Assembly (NCBI RefSeq): GCF_014023275.1
Contig: NZ_CP054698.1
Span: 7,029,001-7,093,000 of the forward strand
Source: Nostoc edaphicum CCNP1411
GTDB taxonomy: Bacteria > Cyanobacteriota > Cyanobacteriia > Cyanobacteriales > Nostocaceae
Direction: 5' to 3'
Length of the DNA: 64,000 bases
Part shown: positions 18,125-27,159 of the stretch, piece by piece
Numbering within the stretch: position 1 is the first letter of the stretch
Layout: every line of letters begins with the position of its first letter
The notes under the pieces: generated by a model
Seen by the model: only the letters and a program-made list of their open reading frames with translations
Told to the model about the DNA's origin: nothing
Database searches by the model: none
Made by a program: the position numbers and the translations under genes

Positions 18125-19900
18125 ATGACATCTTCTCTAACTTCTAAAAACCATCCTCTCCTACGTTTATTACACTACGCCAAAAACTACCGTCCTCAAG
18201 TGTGGACTGCTGTAATCTTTACCATTCTCAATAAAATCTTAGACCTAGCACCATCATATTTAATAGGTGTCGCCGTAGATACAGTGGTGCAAAAAGAAAA
18301 CTCTATCATTGCCAAAGTTGGGATTACTAACATCACTGGACAACTGGCAATCCTATCATTATTAACTTTACTCATTTGGACTTTTGAATCAATATCTGAA
18401 TTTATTTATGATCGCCTGTGGCGTAACCTCGCTCAAACTATGCAGCATGAGTTACGTATTGATGCCTATAGCCATTTGCAAGAACTAGAACTGAGTTACT
18501 TTGAAGAACGCTCTACAGGCACACTTTTGTCAATATTAAATGATGATATCAATCAATTAGAAAGATTTCTTGATTCTGGTGCGGCTAGTATTCTGCAATT
18601 TATTACCACTATTTTGGCTGTAGGCGGTTCATTTCTTCTTATTGCCCCTAATGTAGCTCCTTTTGCAATCATACCCACACCCTTCATTTTCTGGGGTTCT
18701 TTAGTATTTCAAAAACGACTCGCACCCCGTTATGCAGATGTGCGTGATAAAGCTGGATTTATTAATAGTCGTTTAGCTAATAACCTCTCAGGGATTGCTA
18801 CAATTAAAAGCTTTACTGCTGAAACCTACGAGAGAGATCGTGTCTTATCTGAAAGTGAAGCCTATCGTCGTAGTAACCGTCAAGCGATCGCACTTAGTGC
18901 TGCTTTTTATCCAGCAATTCGATTAGTAGTTGTAATCGGTTTCATCGCCACGTTGTTTTTTGGTGGGCTTGCTGTGGCGAATAATCAGTTAACTGTGGGA
19001 ACTTACGGTTTCATGGTGTTTATTGTCCAGCGATTACTCTGGCCGTTTGCCAGTTTGAGTAACATCATGGATCAATATCAACGAGCGATGGCTTCTACTC
19101 GACGAGTTATGGGATTGTTAGATACTCCCATTGCTATTCCCACAGGAAACCGTTCTCTACCAAAAGTACGCGGTGAGGTGCATTTTGACAATATCACCTT
19201 TGCATACAATGGTCGCACCAATGTACTCAAAGATTTATCACTGCATCTTTTACCAGGTGCAAATATTGGCATTGTTGGTGCAACTGGTTCTGGTAAAAGT
19301 ACCCTAGTCAAATTACTGCTACGCTTTTACGAAATCCAAGGCGGACAAATTCTGGTTGATGGTATTGATATTCGGGAATTGCAACTAGGGGAACTGCGGC
19401 GCTGTATCGGTTGGGTGAGTCAGGATGTGTTTTTATTTCACGGTACGGTAGGGGAAAATATTGCTTATGGCAGTTTTGATGCTACTGAGTCAGAAATTAT
19501 TCATGCTGCTAAGTTAGGCCAAGCACATGAATTCATCATGCAATTACCCCTTCAGTACGATACTATCGTTGGCGAAAGAGGTCAGAAACTTTCTGGTGGT
19601 CAAAGACAACGAATTGCGATCGCGCGTGCTATTCTCAAAGACCCACCAATTTTGATTTTGGATGAAGCTACCTCTGCGGTAGATAATGAAACTGAAGCGG
19701 CGATTCAGAAGTCATTGGCGATGATTACTCAAAATCGGACAACAATTGCGATCGCTCACCGTCTTTCTACGATTCGCCACAGTCATTGCATATATGTGAT
19801 GGATAATGGTCAAATTGTGGAGCAGGGTAAGCATGAGAAGTTACTGGCGATGGATGGAATTTACGCCAGTCTGTGGCGCGTGCAGTCTGGGATTTATTAA
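18125..19900 (+). CDS. ABC transporter, fused permease and ATPase (exporter type)
   Basis: A 591-residue half-transporter. Residues 1-320 hold six membrane helices. The ATPase follows with Walker A GATGSGKST (near 385), the signature LSGGQRQR, Walker B ILILDEATS and the H-loop AHRLST. Exporter-type half-transporters dimerise and push out lipids, peptides or siderophores. Placed 21 bp after siderophore-binding proteins, it probably exports the siderophore, although some family members (YbtP/YbtQ type) take part in ferric-siderophore import. It is the last gene of the operon, followed by a strong hairpin. Confidence 0.92.
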   Translation: MTSSLTSKNHPLLRLLHYAKNYRPQVWTAVIFTILNKILDLAPSYLIGVAVDTVVQKENSIIAKVGITNITGQLAILSLLTLLIWTFESISEFIYDRLWRNLAQTMQHELRIDAYSHLQELELSYFEERSTGTLLSILNDDINQLERFLDSGAASILQFITTILAVGGSFLLIAPNVAPFAIIPTPFIFWGSLVFQKRLAPRYADVRDKAGFINSRLANNLSGIATIKSFTAETYERDRVLSESEAYRRSNRQAIALSAAFYPAIRLVVVIGFIATLFFGGLAVANNQLTVGTYGFMVFIVQRLLWPFASLSNIMDQYQRAMASTRRVMGLLDTPIAIPTGNRSLPKVRGEVHFDNITFAYNGRTNVLKDLSLHLLPGANIGIVGATGSGKSTLVKLLLRFYEIQGGQILVDGIDIRELQLGELRRCIGWVSQDVFLFHGTVGENIAYGSFDATESEIIHAAKLGQAHEFIMQLPLQYDTIVGERGQKLSGGQRQRIAIARAILKDPPILILDEATSAVDNETEAAIQKSLAMITQNRTTIAIAHRLSTIRHSHCIYVMDNGQIVEQGKHEKLLAMDGIYASLWRVQSGIY

Positions 19901-19923
19901 TACTTGCCCCTAGCTGATTATCA

Positions 19924-19953
19924 GGTAGGGGCAATTCATGAATTGCCCCTACC
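19924..19953. terminator. Perfect 30-bp palindrome after ABC transporter gene
   Basis: GGTAGGGGCAATTCA is followed immediately by its exact reverse complement. This motif is a common cyanobacterial intergenic repeat. It can end transcription in either direction, but no T-run follows, so it may simply be a mobile hairpin. Confidence 0.55.
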
Positions 19954-20295
19954 GCATGTAGTTTTGCCTAAGTACTATACAAATAGGCTCTAATTCTTGA
20001 ATAGTTTGAAGTTAACTAGCTGATTTTAAAGTAATACTGTCAGTAAACTGAAATTTTTGTGTATCCATCGCCACATAAAAAGAATAATATATTAACTTTA
20101 GTAACGATTTTTAACACGCCATCGCCATATCTTCTCTCACCGTTTATTGGCTAAAAACCTTGTAAACAGTAGGTTATGGGCAAAATATGAGCATTGTACC
20201 CAACAGGATATGAATTCTGTTTGCGATCAAGCATGAAATTTACAAAGTCTTTAAGGGAACACTTATGTAAGTAAATCTTTTACCTTTATGTGCGT
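19954..20295. other. Intergenic region
   Basis: About 340 bp of AT-rich sequence without a gene I can support. It must include the promoter of the patatin gene. No regulatory site was recognised. Confidence 0.4.
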
Positions 20296-21420
20296 ATGTC
20301 ATCATTGAAATCGGAAAAATTTAAGATTTTGGTTTTGGATGGTGGAGGAATTCGGGGAGTAGTAACCGCTATAATCCTGCAATCCGTTCAAGAGCAGGTT
20401 GGGAAACCTCTAAACCAATACTTCGACCTAATCGCTGGGACATCTACCGGGTCAATTTTGGCTGCTGGTATAGCTTTGGGTTTGGAACCTAAAAAGCTGA
20501 TAAACATTTACGAGAAAAGAGGGCAAGAAATATTCAATGCTTTATGGCTGAGAAAGAATGTCATGAAGTGGTTCCTTGGCTCCAAGTATTCCAATAAAGG
20601 ACTAATTAAAGTTTTGCGAGAGGAGTTGGGTGAAGTTACACTCCGTCAGGTTGGCGAAATCTCAAAAGCCCAGTTGCTAATTTTAGCCTATGACACTCTC
20701 TATCGCAATACAACCTTTTTTGCCAGTCGTTGTCCTGAAGAGAATCGTTGGTTCAATGACATGAAACTCTGGGAAGTCTGTCTCAGTTCTGCATCGGCTC
20801 CTACTTTCTTTCCCCCGTATGAATTCCAATGGAAAGACCCCAATTCCTCAGCTACTGACGAGTGGAAATTTCCTCACGTCGATGGTGGGGTGAGTGCCAA
20901 CTGTCCAGCTTTGGCGGCGCTTTCTTACGCCACAAATGTAAAAAAGATCAACATTTCAGACATCACTATGCTGTCTATTGGAACGGGTGCTACTACCAAA
21001 CCCATTGAATACAAAGAAATGAAAAACTGGGGCACACTTTCTTGGGGAGAGCATGTTCCCGATGTATTTATGGGAGGTCAAATTCAGATTGCTACTGATT
21101 TGTGTTCTGAGATTATCCAAGCAGCTAATCCAGGCGGTTACTTACGTCTTCAATTTTTATTAAACGAAAGATTTGGTGAGAGAATCAACCCACTTTCTCC
21201 TCGCCCAATACTTCCCTTAAAAGAACAGAAAAACAAATACATCAATAAAGCAATTAACGAAGCAATGGATGATACTAGCGAGGATAATATTAAAAATTTA
21301 CGGGAAGCAGCATCAAAATTCGCCAAGGAGAAAAGTTCGGACATTAAAAAGTTCATACTAGATCAAGATCCAAATGCACTCATGTCACCACTAGTCGCTG
21401 AAGGCGCGACAACTTATTAG
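20296..21420 (+). CDS. Patatin-like phospholipase / lipid acyl hydrolase
   Basis: A cytosolic-type patatin of about 374 residues. The oxyanion loop DGGGIRG lies near residue 15. The nucleophile elbow GTSTG has Ser near 51. The catalytic Asp is in VDGGVSANCPA near 197. These define the Ser-Asp dyad that cleaves acyl chains from membrane lipids. Patatins occur alone, as CBASS phage-defence effectors or near secretion systems. No nucleotidyltransferase partner is adjacent, so a CBASS role has no support here. Whether it is tied to the injection system downstream is unknown. ATG at 20296 is chosen over GTG at 20290; neither has a clear ribosome site. Confidence 0.88.
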   Translation: MSSLKSEKFKILVLDGGGIRGVVTAIILQSVQEQVGKPLNQYFDLIAGTSTGSILAAGIALGLEPKKLINIYEKRGQEIFNALWLRKNVMKWFLGSKYSNKGLIKVLREELGEVTLRQVGEISKAQLLILAYDTLYRNTTFFASRCPEENRWFNDMKLWEVCLSSASAPTFFPPYEFQWKDPNSSATDEWKFPHVDGGVSANCPALAALSYATNVKKINISDITMLSIGTGATTKPIEYKEMKNWGTLSWGEHVPDVFMGGQIQIATDLCSEIIQAANPGGYLRLQFLLNERFGERINPLSPRPILPLKEQKNKYINKAINEAMDDTSEDNIKNLREAASKFAKEKSSDIKKFILDQDPNALMSPLVAEGATTY

Positions 21421-21604
21421 CATCGATGAGAGATTAAGATAAAGCGCCTTTTGTCACTAAACCCGGATTTTTCACAAGCGAGAGATAAGTCCGGGATATA
21501 CAGCAATACGCTTTCCTTAGTCAAACAAGTAATATCACCACAAATATGGGCTTTTATATTACTTTATCAACTGGAATCTCTGAGTATTAGTGTCAGCAGA
21601 TTGT

Positions 21605-21826
21605 CTATTGAACGTTTAATTCCTCTTGTACGTATGTATTGTTTTGATTTCCATTTTGTTCTGTGGAAGATGTGATCTCTTCCAAAATTTGAATTGCTCC
21701 ACTAATCCGTAGTAAGGTATCGCGCAGATTTGCTTGTTTCATCTCTAAGTCTGCCATGACTTTTTGTCCTGATACCAATTCTGCTTTGAGTTCAGCAAGA
21801 CGTTTTTCCAGTTGTTCTTTGATCAT
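21605..21826 (-). CDS. Small coiled-coil protein at end of the injection-system cluster
   Basis: A 73-residue, charged, mostly helical protein with heptad-like spacing of Leu and Met (KEQLEKRLAELKAELVSG). A purine run (AAGGGA) lies about 8 bases before its ATG. I do not recognise a family. It sits downstream of the PAAR-like tip gene on the same strand but is separated from it by about 300 bp of repeat DNA, so membership of the same operon is uncertain. Confidence 0.55.
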   Translation of the reverse strand: MIKEQLEKRLAELKAELVSGQKVMADLEMKQANLRDTLLRISGAIQILEEITSSTEQNGNQNNTYVQEELNVQ

Positions 21827-21888
21827 TGAATTATCCCTTTTTTCTCACTCTCGGAACACATTGAAGGAGCACGAGTAAAAACTATTTA

Positions 21889-21988
21889 GAAGATGTTTAA
21901 AAAGTCCTCTTGTCAGTATCTAAAATTTTTGATCCTCCTAAATTCCCCTGATAAATTGGGGGAATTTGATTCCGGTTTCCCCCTTTTC
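21889..21988. repeat. Degenerate partial copy of the MITE-like element at 6039-6207
   Basis: Reading from GAAGATGTTTAAAAAGTCC, this stretch tracks the reverse complement of the right half of the element at 6039-6207, including the arm, TCTTGTCAGTATC and the ccccc/ggggg core. Several substitutions are present and the second arm is lost. Confidence 0.65.
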
Positions 21989-22083
21989 AAACTACTGTGT
22001 ACACACAAGTCCTAAAAACCTAGTACAGCACGGCGGAAATAAACCACCCATTCCCAATCAACAAAACCCTTACGATGTCTTCA

Positions 22084-22112
22084 TTTTTAATTTTTAATTT
22101 TTAATTTTTAAT
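22084..22112. repeat. Short tandem repeat TTTTTAA
   Basis: Four tandem 7-bp units of TTTTTAA lie just after the PAAR-like gene on the minus strand. This is typical of cyanobacterial heptanucleotide repeats. Confidence 0.7.
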
Positions 22113-22141
22113 TCCGCCTTGCGGTACTAGCTTGATAAGGG

Positions 22142-22570
22142 TTATGTTCCTTTAACTTTTAGATTCAGAGAAATAAATGTACCACTACCGGAATATTGGG
22201 GGGTGGCATCGGGTATGGGACTGGGTACAGAGGGTTGTTGTGCGGGAACCATTACTTGAAATTTGGCTTTAAATGATCCGCCTTTGAGCAATACAGGTTT
22301 ACCAGCAGATTTGGTCTTTTTAGCTTTTTGATTACCAGCAAGAGATTCAATCGAAAGTATCCCCACTCCAGGAGTAGTATATTGGGGGGTTATATAACTA
22401 CAACCAGGGACGATGATTTTTTTCTCGTCGCCATCTACACAGACTACTTTCTGGTTAATTTTATCCTTGCCTGTGCCAATTAAATCTCCTGGACGCACGG
22501 TGACAATGGCTTGTCCAAAAGTGGGGTTAAACATGGCTTTATCGCCAGTGATGAGAATGAAGTCAGCCAT
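22142..22570 (-). CDS. PAAR-like spike-tip protein of the contractile injection system
   Basis: A 142-residue protein with a Gly-rich beta pattern. MFNPTFGQAIVTVRPGDLIG is followed by KVVCVDGDEKKI, VPGCSYITPQYTTPGVG and a Lys-rich stretch, and it ends with the block KPVLLKGGSFKAKFQV. This layout matches PAAR-like/DUF4280-type tip proteins that sharpen the VgrG-like spike. The two Cys could contribute to a metal or disulfide site at the apex. It lies 48 bp downstream of the fibre gene, on the same strand. Confidence 0.75.
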   Translation of the reverse strand: MADFILITGDKAMFNPTFGQAIVTVRPGDLIGTGKDKINQKVVCVDGDEKKIIVPGCSYITPQYTTPGVGILSIESLAGNQKAKKTKSAGKPVLLKGGSFKAKFQVMVPAQQPSVPSPIPDATPQYSGSGTFISLNLKVKGT

Positions 22571-22618
22571 AGAGTCATATTGAGTTTAAAATTTATTTTG
22601 ATCAGTTTGGCGATCGCA

Positions 22619-24580
22619 CTAATCAGGAGAACCTATACATCTTGCTTTGGCAACTATACCGTCACCGGCACCTCCCTGCCTTCCTCCAAGATACCAATAT
22701 CCGTCACTTTTTATATAAGTAAAAACTTGTTCGCCGCCACCAGCAAATTTTCCTTGCACGTATGTGATAAATGCTACGCATTTACTACTATGTCCCATCT
22801 TGACTTCCGGTTGACCGTTGCTCCATACGTATTCGTTAGAATACCATATCTTTCCCTGTATTTCTCCACTAGGAGTAATGGTTAATGCGTCTACAAGAGT
22901 TCTTTGTGTACTACCTTGCGTTTGGGTTCTAATTCTCAAGCCAATATCTCGATTGGATGAGTCATCTCTTGCTTGAAGAAAAGCTATTTTTTGTTGTCCA
23001 TATTCTTTGAGTTGAATATGACCTGATAGGTCAATATTTGTCGTACTGCCAACAGATACACCCACTGACAAAGAGCCAGTTACAGTTAAATTACCAGCAA
23101 AAGAAGATGTTCCTGTTCCTTTTACAGTTAACCCAGCATTTGCACCTGTGGCTAATAACATTCTTTCGTTATTTTGATGATCTCGCCAAGAATGATTGCC
23201 GTTAGCTGTATAGAATAAAGTAGAACCATTAATACCGAGTCCATATCCTGTCCAAAGTTGTATTTTTAGATTGTTTGTTGCATCTATATCTGTAAAAACA
23301 ATTTGTTGATTGCCATTGAGATTAATTTTACCTTCCTGAATGGTTAAACTACCTTTGGTAATAACTTTTCCTGTCCCTTTTGGCTTTAAGTTCAAGTCTT
23401 GATCGTTATTGCTTCCTGCTGCATAAATTGTGTTGAAACCAAAGCCTATTCCTTGAGTTCCGTTAGTATGCCGAAACTCTATCCCATCACTATCAGCATT
23501 AAAATCGCCTGTCACATATAAACCTTTAACAGCATTCGGATGATTACCTGTGCGAGGAGCAGTTGATATATCTAACTTAGCAACTGGATTTAATGGTGAT
23601 GATGTCTCAGAAATATTTAGACTACCGTTAAGTAACTGATTACCTTGTACATTTAATTTGTAGTTGCCTGGATTATTTGTACCAATACCAACATTGCCAT
23701 TTGCTTTAACTCTAATAACTTCATTTCCCTCAATGGCTCCTCCAGATTGGATATTAATAAATCGTAAGTCTTCTTGTGGATCGTCTCCCCAAGCAACTAC
23801 AGCATCTTTACGATTACTACCTTCGTCTTTTAAGCCAATAAACAGATTATCTGAATTCCAAAAAATCTTCACTCCTCGTTTCATCCATTCACGATTACCA
23901 CCAGTATTTCCTTCTGAAAATTCATCCCCAATCCCTAACAAACTAGAAGTTGCACCTTTGACTAAAATATTGTTGTTAACCTCTAAATTGCCATCAATCT
24001 TTAAACTACCTGTCAAAACGGCTAAGTTTGAATTTGCATTTCCCCCAGAACGAAGAGTCAAAGCTTTACTATTAGAGTTTGGTAACGATAAACCTGAATA
24101 TTCTCGAACGTTAGCATCAAAAGTAATAGTATCTTGAGAAATTGTCAGTTTTGCTAGCTTAACGCTATTTTCAGGAGTTGTAGCTGTAAATCCCAAAATA
24201 GGATTTTCAATCCAACGAGTGTAGCTATCAGTTACGTCTTCTTGCTGTTTAACTTGTTGTTTTTGAGAATATTGGATGTAGAGTTCACCGTTAGTAACAT
24301 TTTTGAAATCGGAAAATGTAATGTCCTGTTTTAAAACAATTAGTTCTCCGTTACTATTTATAGCCGAGCCAGATTTAATTAAAACAGCTTTTTTATCTTG
24401 AATAACTTCAACTTCCAGTCCTTCAATAATTCCGGAAATATGAAGACTCTGATTATAATAGCGTTGGCGATCGCTAAGATATTTATGTTCGAGTTCAAAG
24501 TCATCTTCTAGCAAATATTGTCCTGGAAAATAGTTAGGACGTTCGTTTGCAAAGTTAGTGAAATCAGTAGTTTTAGCCAT
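22619..24580 (-). CDS. Tail-fibre-like protein of the contractile injection system
   Basis: A 653-residue fibrous protein. The first 160 residues (FANERPNYFPGQYLLEDDF) form a conserved base-plate attachment region. The middle is beta-rich and repetitive, with GNVGIGTNNPGNYKLNVQG-like units typical of trimeric fibres, and repeated blocks such as LTVTGSL and LKIDGNL. The last 70 residues are Gly/Trp/Tyr-rich and could be a receptor-binding tip. Its place after the tail protein I-like gene matches fibre genes (Afp13 position) in other systems. In cyanobacteria such particles can be anchored inside the cell, so the target is open. Confidence 0.83.
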   Translation of the reverse strand: MAKTTDFTNFANERPNYFPGQYLLEDDFELEHKYLSDRQRYYNQSLHISGIIEGLEVEVIQDKKAVLIKSGSAINSNGELIVLKQDITFSDFKNVTNGELYIQYSQKQQVKQQEDVTDSYTRWIENPILGFTATTPENSVKLAKLTISQDTITFDANVREYSGLSLPNSNSKALTLRSGGNANSNLAVLTGSLKIDGNLEVNNNILVKGATSSLLGIGDEFSEGNTGGNREWMKRGVKIFWNSDNLFIGLKDEGSNRKDAVVAWGDDPQEDLRFINIQSGGAIEGNEVIRVKANGNVGIGTNNPGNYKLNVQGNQLLNGSLNISETSSPLNPVAKLDISTAPRTGNHPNAVKGLYVTGDFNADSDGIEFRHTNGTQGIGFGFNTIYAAGSNNDQDLNLKPKGTGKVITKGSLTIQEGKINLNGNQQIVFTDIDATNNLKIQLWTGYGLGINGSTLFYTANGNHSWRDHQNNERMLLATGANAGLTVKGTGTSSFAGNLTVTGSLSVGVSVGSTTNIDLSGHIQLKEYGQQKIAFLQARDDSSNRDIGLRIRTQTQGSTQRTLVDALTITPSGEIQGKIWYSNEYVWSNGQPEVKMGHSSKCVAFITYVQGKFAGGGEQVFTYIKSDGYWYLGGRQGGAGDGIVAKARCIGSPD

Positions 24581-24594
24581 TTTTATCCTGATAT

Positions 24595-26178
24595 TTAGTT
24601 CAATGATTGACTAGTTGTTCCGAGAATTGTGTTACCAGAAATAATTTGACCTTCTTCGTTTTTACGGCAAATTTCTAGAATATTATAAGGAGAAACGGCT
24701 GTGAGGTTAAAGGTTTGTTCTAGTAATTGATAAGTCGATAAACGCTGATTAATCTTCAAGGAAGCTTGAACAGTGACTTTACCAACAATATCAATATTAT
24801 TGAGATTTTTGATTGCCACATCTAACCTATCTATAGTTTGGGTAAATTGTTGGTAGTAAAGGGTACGCTTGATTGTGATCTTATTATTTTCTCTGATAGT
24901 TTCTGGTGTGAATAAATGAAATTCTGAAACATCATCTTGAAGGCGAACTGTAATTTTATTGAGTATATCTGAGGTAATGGTCTTAGGTTGAGTAATTTCT
25001 ACAATTGCTTCTAGTTCGATTTTTTCAAGAATTGCAGTTATCTGAGGCTGCAATTCTTGAATTTTGGGTGGTTTAAATGTCTGAAAAGTGTAGGGTTGAC
25101 TCCATATAGATTCTGTTATCTTCATTCCTGATTTTTGCGGTTGACTAGCTTGTTTAAAAATTGTATTTCCTTCAGTAATTTCTCCTGTATTGTTTTTATT
25201 ATAAATTTTAAGGACAGGTGATAAATTTAGAGATTGCTCTAATAGTGTATTGCTATATTCTCCATCATTTATATAAAAATAAAGTTTAATTGCTAAATTT
25301 CCGACAAAATATTTATCAGTTCGATTTGACAAGACGACATTAAAACCTGTCAAATTTTCCTGGAAATGCTGATAATTTAAATCTTGTTTAATAGCAAAAT
25401 ATTGATTGTTTATAATTATCTTCGACGAATCAGGAGTAATTAATTTTGAATTACCTTGGAGTTGAACTAATAACTGTTTAGCCAATTGATTAATAGTACT
25501 GCTATTACTTACGTTGGGAGTAATTATGACTTCTATAGCAAATTTTTGATTTTGTAGAGGTTCAAATAATTTGAAAGGATAAGCAACGTGCGATCGCTTG
25601 GTTAGCTGCATCGTTGGCACAAGAATTTTTAGGGTATAAAATGTCTGTGCTGGCTTTTCGCTATCAATAATAGCTTTGGCAATTTTAGCCTGTCGCCAAT
25701 ACTTATCAGGATCGCGGTCTTTTAAAGTTAATTGAACTTGAAAATAATTAGGAAAATTATCAAATTCATCGAAGACTTCAACCTTTTCACCAAATCCTGA
25801 GTTTTTTAAATAAATACCTAAAATTTCGATTAATCCTTGTTTTGTTCCTCGCAAACGATACAGTCGGACAATTTGTTGAATAAATGCTTTTTTAACTTCT
25901 ACCTGCCAATCATTCCGTAAACTCAAGGCTACCCATCCTGCTAACCAAGGTAAAAATTCCTCTGGAGTTTGTTGAGGATTGAAATAAATATGAATATTAT
26001 CTATAATTTCTTCTAATGCTGGTGGAGTAATAATTTTCTCTTGATTAGAAGTTTCATTTATTCCGCTGAGAATTGTTTCAAATGCTAGCAGCAATTGACC
26101 GAGGAAGGCATCTTGTTGGAGAATTGTCGGTAAATATTGTTGATAGCTACTAATTAATTCAGAGTTTTTTGCGTTCAT
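24595..26178 (-). CDS. Phage tail protein I-like baseplate protein with C-terminal beta extension
   Basis: About 527 residues. Residues 1-200 match phage tail protein I: LPTILQQDAFLGQLLLAFE, then FLPWLAGWVALSLRNDW and RLYRLRGTKQGLIEILGIY. This region links baseplate to fibre. The remaining 320 residues hold two similar beta-rich units with Gln/Asn-rich strands (LNYQHFQENLTGFNV and LYYQQFTQTIDRLDV), probably a duplicated domain. The ATG at 26178 is preferred to TTG at 26184. The gene overlaps the preceding baseplate gene by 20 bp, so translation is probably coupled. Confidence 0.83.
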   Translation of the reverse strand: MNAKNSELISSYQQYLPTILQQDAFLGQLLLAFETILSGINETSNQEKIITPPALEEIIDNIHIYFNPQQTPEEFLPWLAGWVALSLRNDWQVEVKKAFIQQIVRLYRLRGTKQGLIEILGIYLKNSGFGEKVEVFDEFDNFPNYFQVQLTLKDRDPDKYWRQAKIAKAIIDSEKPAQTFYTLKILVPTMQLTKRSHVAYPFKLFEPLQNQKFAIEVIITPNVSNSSTINQLAKQLLVQLQGNSKLITPDSSKIIINNQYFAIKQDLNYQHFQENLTGFNVVLSNRTDKYFVGNLAIKLYFYINDGEYSNTLLEQSLNLSPVLKIYNKNNTGEITEGNTIFKQASQPQKSGMKITESIWSQPYTFQTFKPPKIQELQPQITAILEKIELEAIVEITQPKTITSDILNKITVRLQDDVSEFHLFTPETIRENNKITIKRTLYYQQFTQTIDRLDVAIKNLNNIDIVGKVTVQASLKINQRLSTYQLLEQTFNLTAVSPYNILEICRKNEEGQIISGNTILGTTSQSLN

Positions 26179-27103
26179 TGTCAACTTCTACTAGTATTGT
26201 AAATTTAGTATTTTCGATATTGAGTTTAGCTAACTGATTATCTGCTAAATTAATTTCTGTTTTGGAAGTATTATTTTTATCTTTAATTTGCAGATTTTCA
26301 ACGTAATCTACTCCCTCCAAATCATCTAATAGCTTATATAATTCGGATATATAAACACTCCGACCAAAAGGCCATCCTTTTCCCTGCCAATATTTTTGCG
26401 ATCGCAGCGGGTCAAAAAACATTTCAACTTCTTTTTTCGCCTGTTTTTTAACTGCTTCTGCTTGTGCGCCATCTTCAAGCACTAATTCTGCTTCTACAGC
26501 TATAGATACATACTCAGGTTCTACAATATGTAGGCGAGTAGTTAAAAGTCTCCTGTTATCGAGAAAGTTAAATAAGTTTTTATATTGATTTTCTCCTTGA
26601 TTATTTTCAGGAACAACTACTAAGCTAATATGTCCTTTGGTAACAGTATTGGCATCTAAATGAGATAAATTACGTTGTGCTAAACATTTAACTCTAGCAA
26701 TTTTTAAGTCAGCAGAATCTTGGAATTCATTCCAATCGACAAGTATCAATTTTTCAAAATCATCTGGAGTAATCGCCCGATAAGTTTTCCGCAATTCTAA
26801 TAAAGTATTTTTAATTTCTGATTGCAAAGTTTTTTGCCGTTCTTGGGTAGAAAGGTTAATTGGCAAATTCCATTGTTCTCCTTTAAGTAAACTCAGAAAA
26901 CTGGCATAATTATCATCAGGAATTTGATTAACTCGATAGAGAGTCATTTCTGTTAACCATGCCAACAATTCAATCAGGATAATTCCGGTATCTGTGGGAT
27001 TATGATCTGTCCATTCGGGATATTCAACGGGAATCTGAGAAATGGCTTCTTCTACTAAGTTGGCGTAAGTGCGATCGTCGAGATTGGGTAATGGTAGAGT
27101 CAT
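26159..27103 (-). CDS. Baseplate J-like protein, short (Cis12-type)
   Basis: A 314-residue wedge protein of the gp47/J family. The N-terminus has PNLDDRTYANLVEEAISQIP, then WTDHNPTDTGIILIELLAWL, and the central part has YRAITPDDFEKL. The C-terminal YVENLQI region is typical of J-like folds. Together with the 1225-residue paralogue it should form the hexameric wedge ring around the spike. A GGGGAAT tandem array sits directly before the ATG and leaves no purine-rich ribosome site. Confidence 0.86.
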   Translation of the reverse strand: MTLPLPNLDDRTYANLVEEAISQIPVEYPEWTDHNPTDTGIILIELLAWLTEMTLYRVNQIPDDNYASFLSLLKGEQWNLPINLSTQERQKTLQSEIKNTLLELRKTYRAITPDDFEKLILVDWNEFQDSADLKIARVKCLAQRNLSHLDANTVTKGHISLVVVPENNQGENQYKNLFNFLDNRRLLTTRLHIVEPEYVSIAVEAELVLEDGAQAEAVKKQAKKEVEMFFDPLRSQKYWQGKGWPFGRSVYISELYKLLDDLEGVDYVENLQIKDKNNTSKTEINLADNQLAKLNIENTKFTILVEVDNERKKL

Positions 27104-27109
27104 AAGGAG

Positions 27110-27141
27110 AATGGGGAATGGGGAATGGGGAATGGGGAATA
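27110..27141. repeat. Short tandem repeat GGGGAAT
   Basis: About four 7-bp units between two baseplate genes, reaching to within about 7 bp of the start codon of the downstream minus-strand gene. Confidence 0.8.
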
Positions 27142-27159
27142 GTCAATATATTCACCAAT

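Noticed and set aside
20296..21420. Patatin as a CBASS phage-defence effector
   Set aside because: No CD-NTase (cGAS-like) or other CBASS gene lies next to it.
21451..21675. 74-codon plus-strand frame after the patatin gene
   Set aside because: No ribosome site or family pattern; overlaps the better-supported minus-strand coiled-coil gene.
22511..22885. 124-codon plus-strand frame opposite the PAAR and fibre genes
   Set aside because: Spans two convincing minus-strand genes and has no recognisable domain.
23664..24137. 157-codon plus-strand frame within the tail-fibre gene
   Set aside because: Antisense shadow of the repetitive fibre gene; no start signal and no domain.
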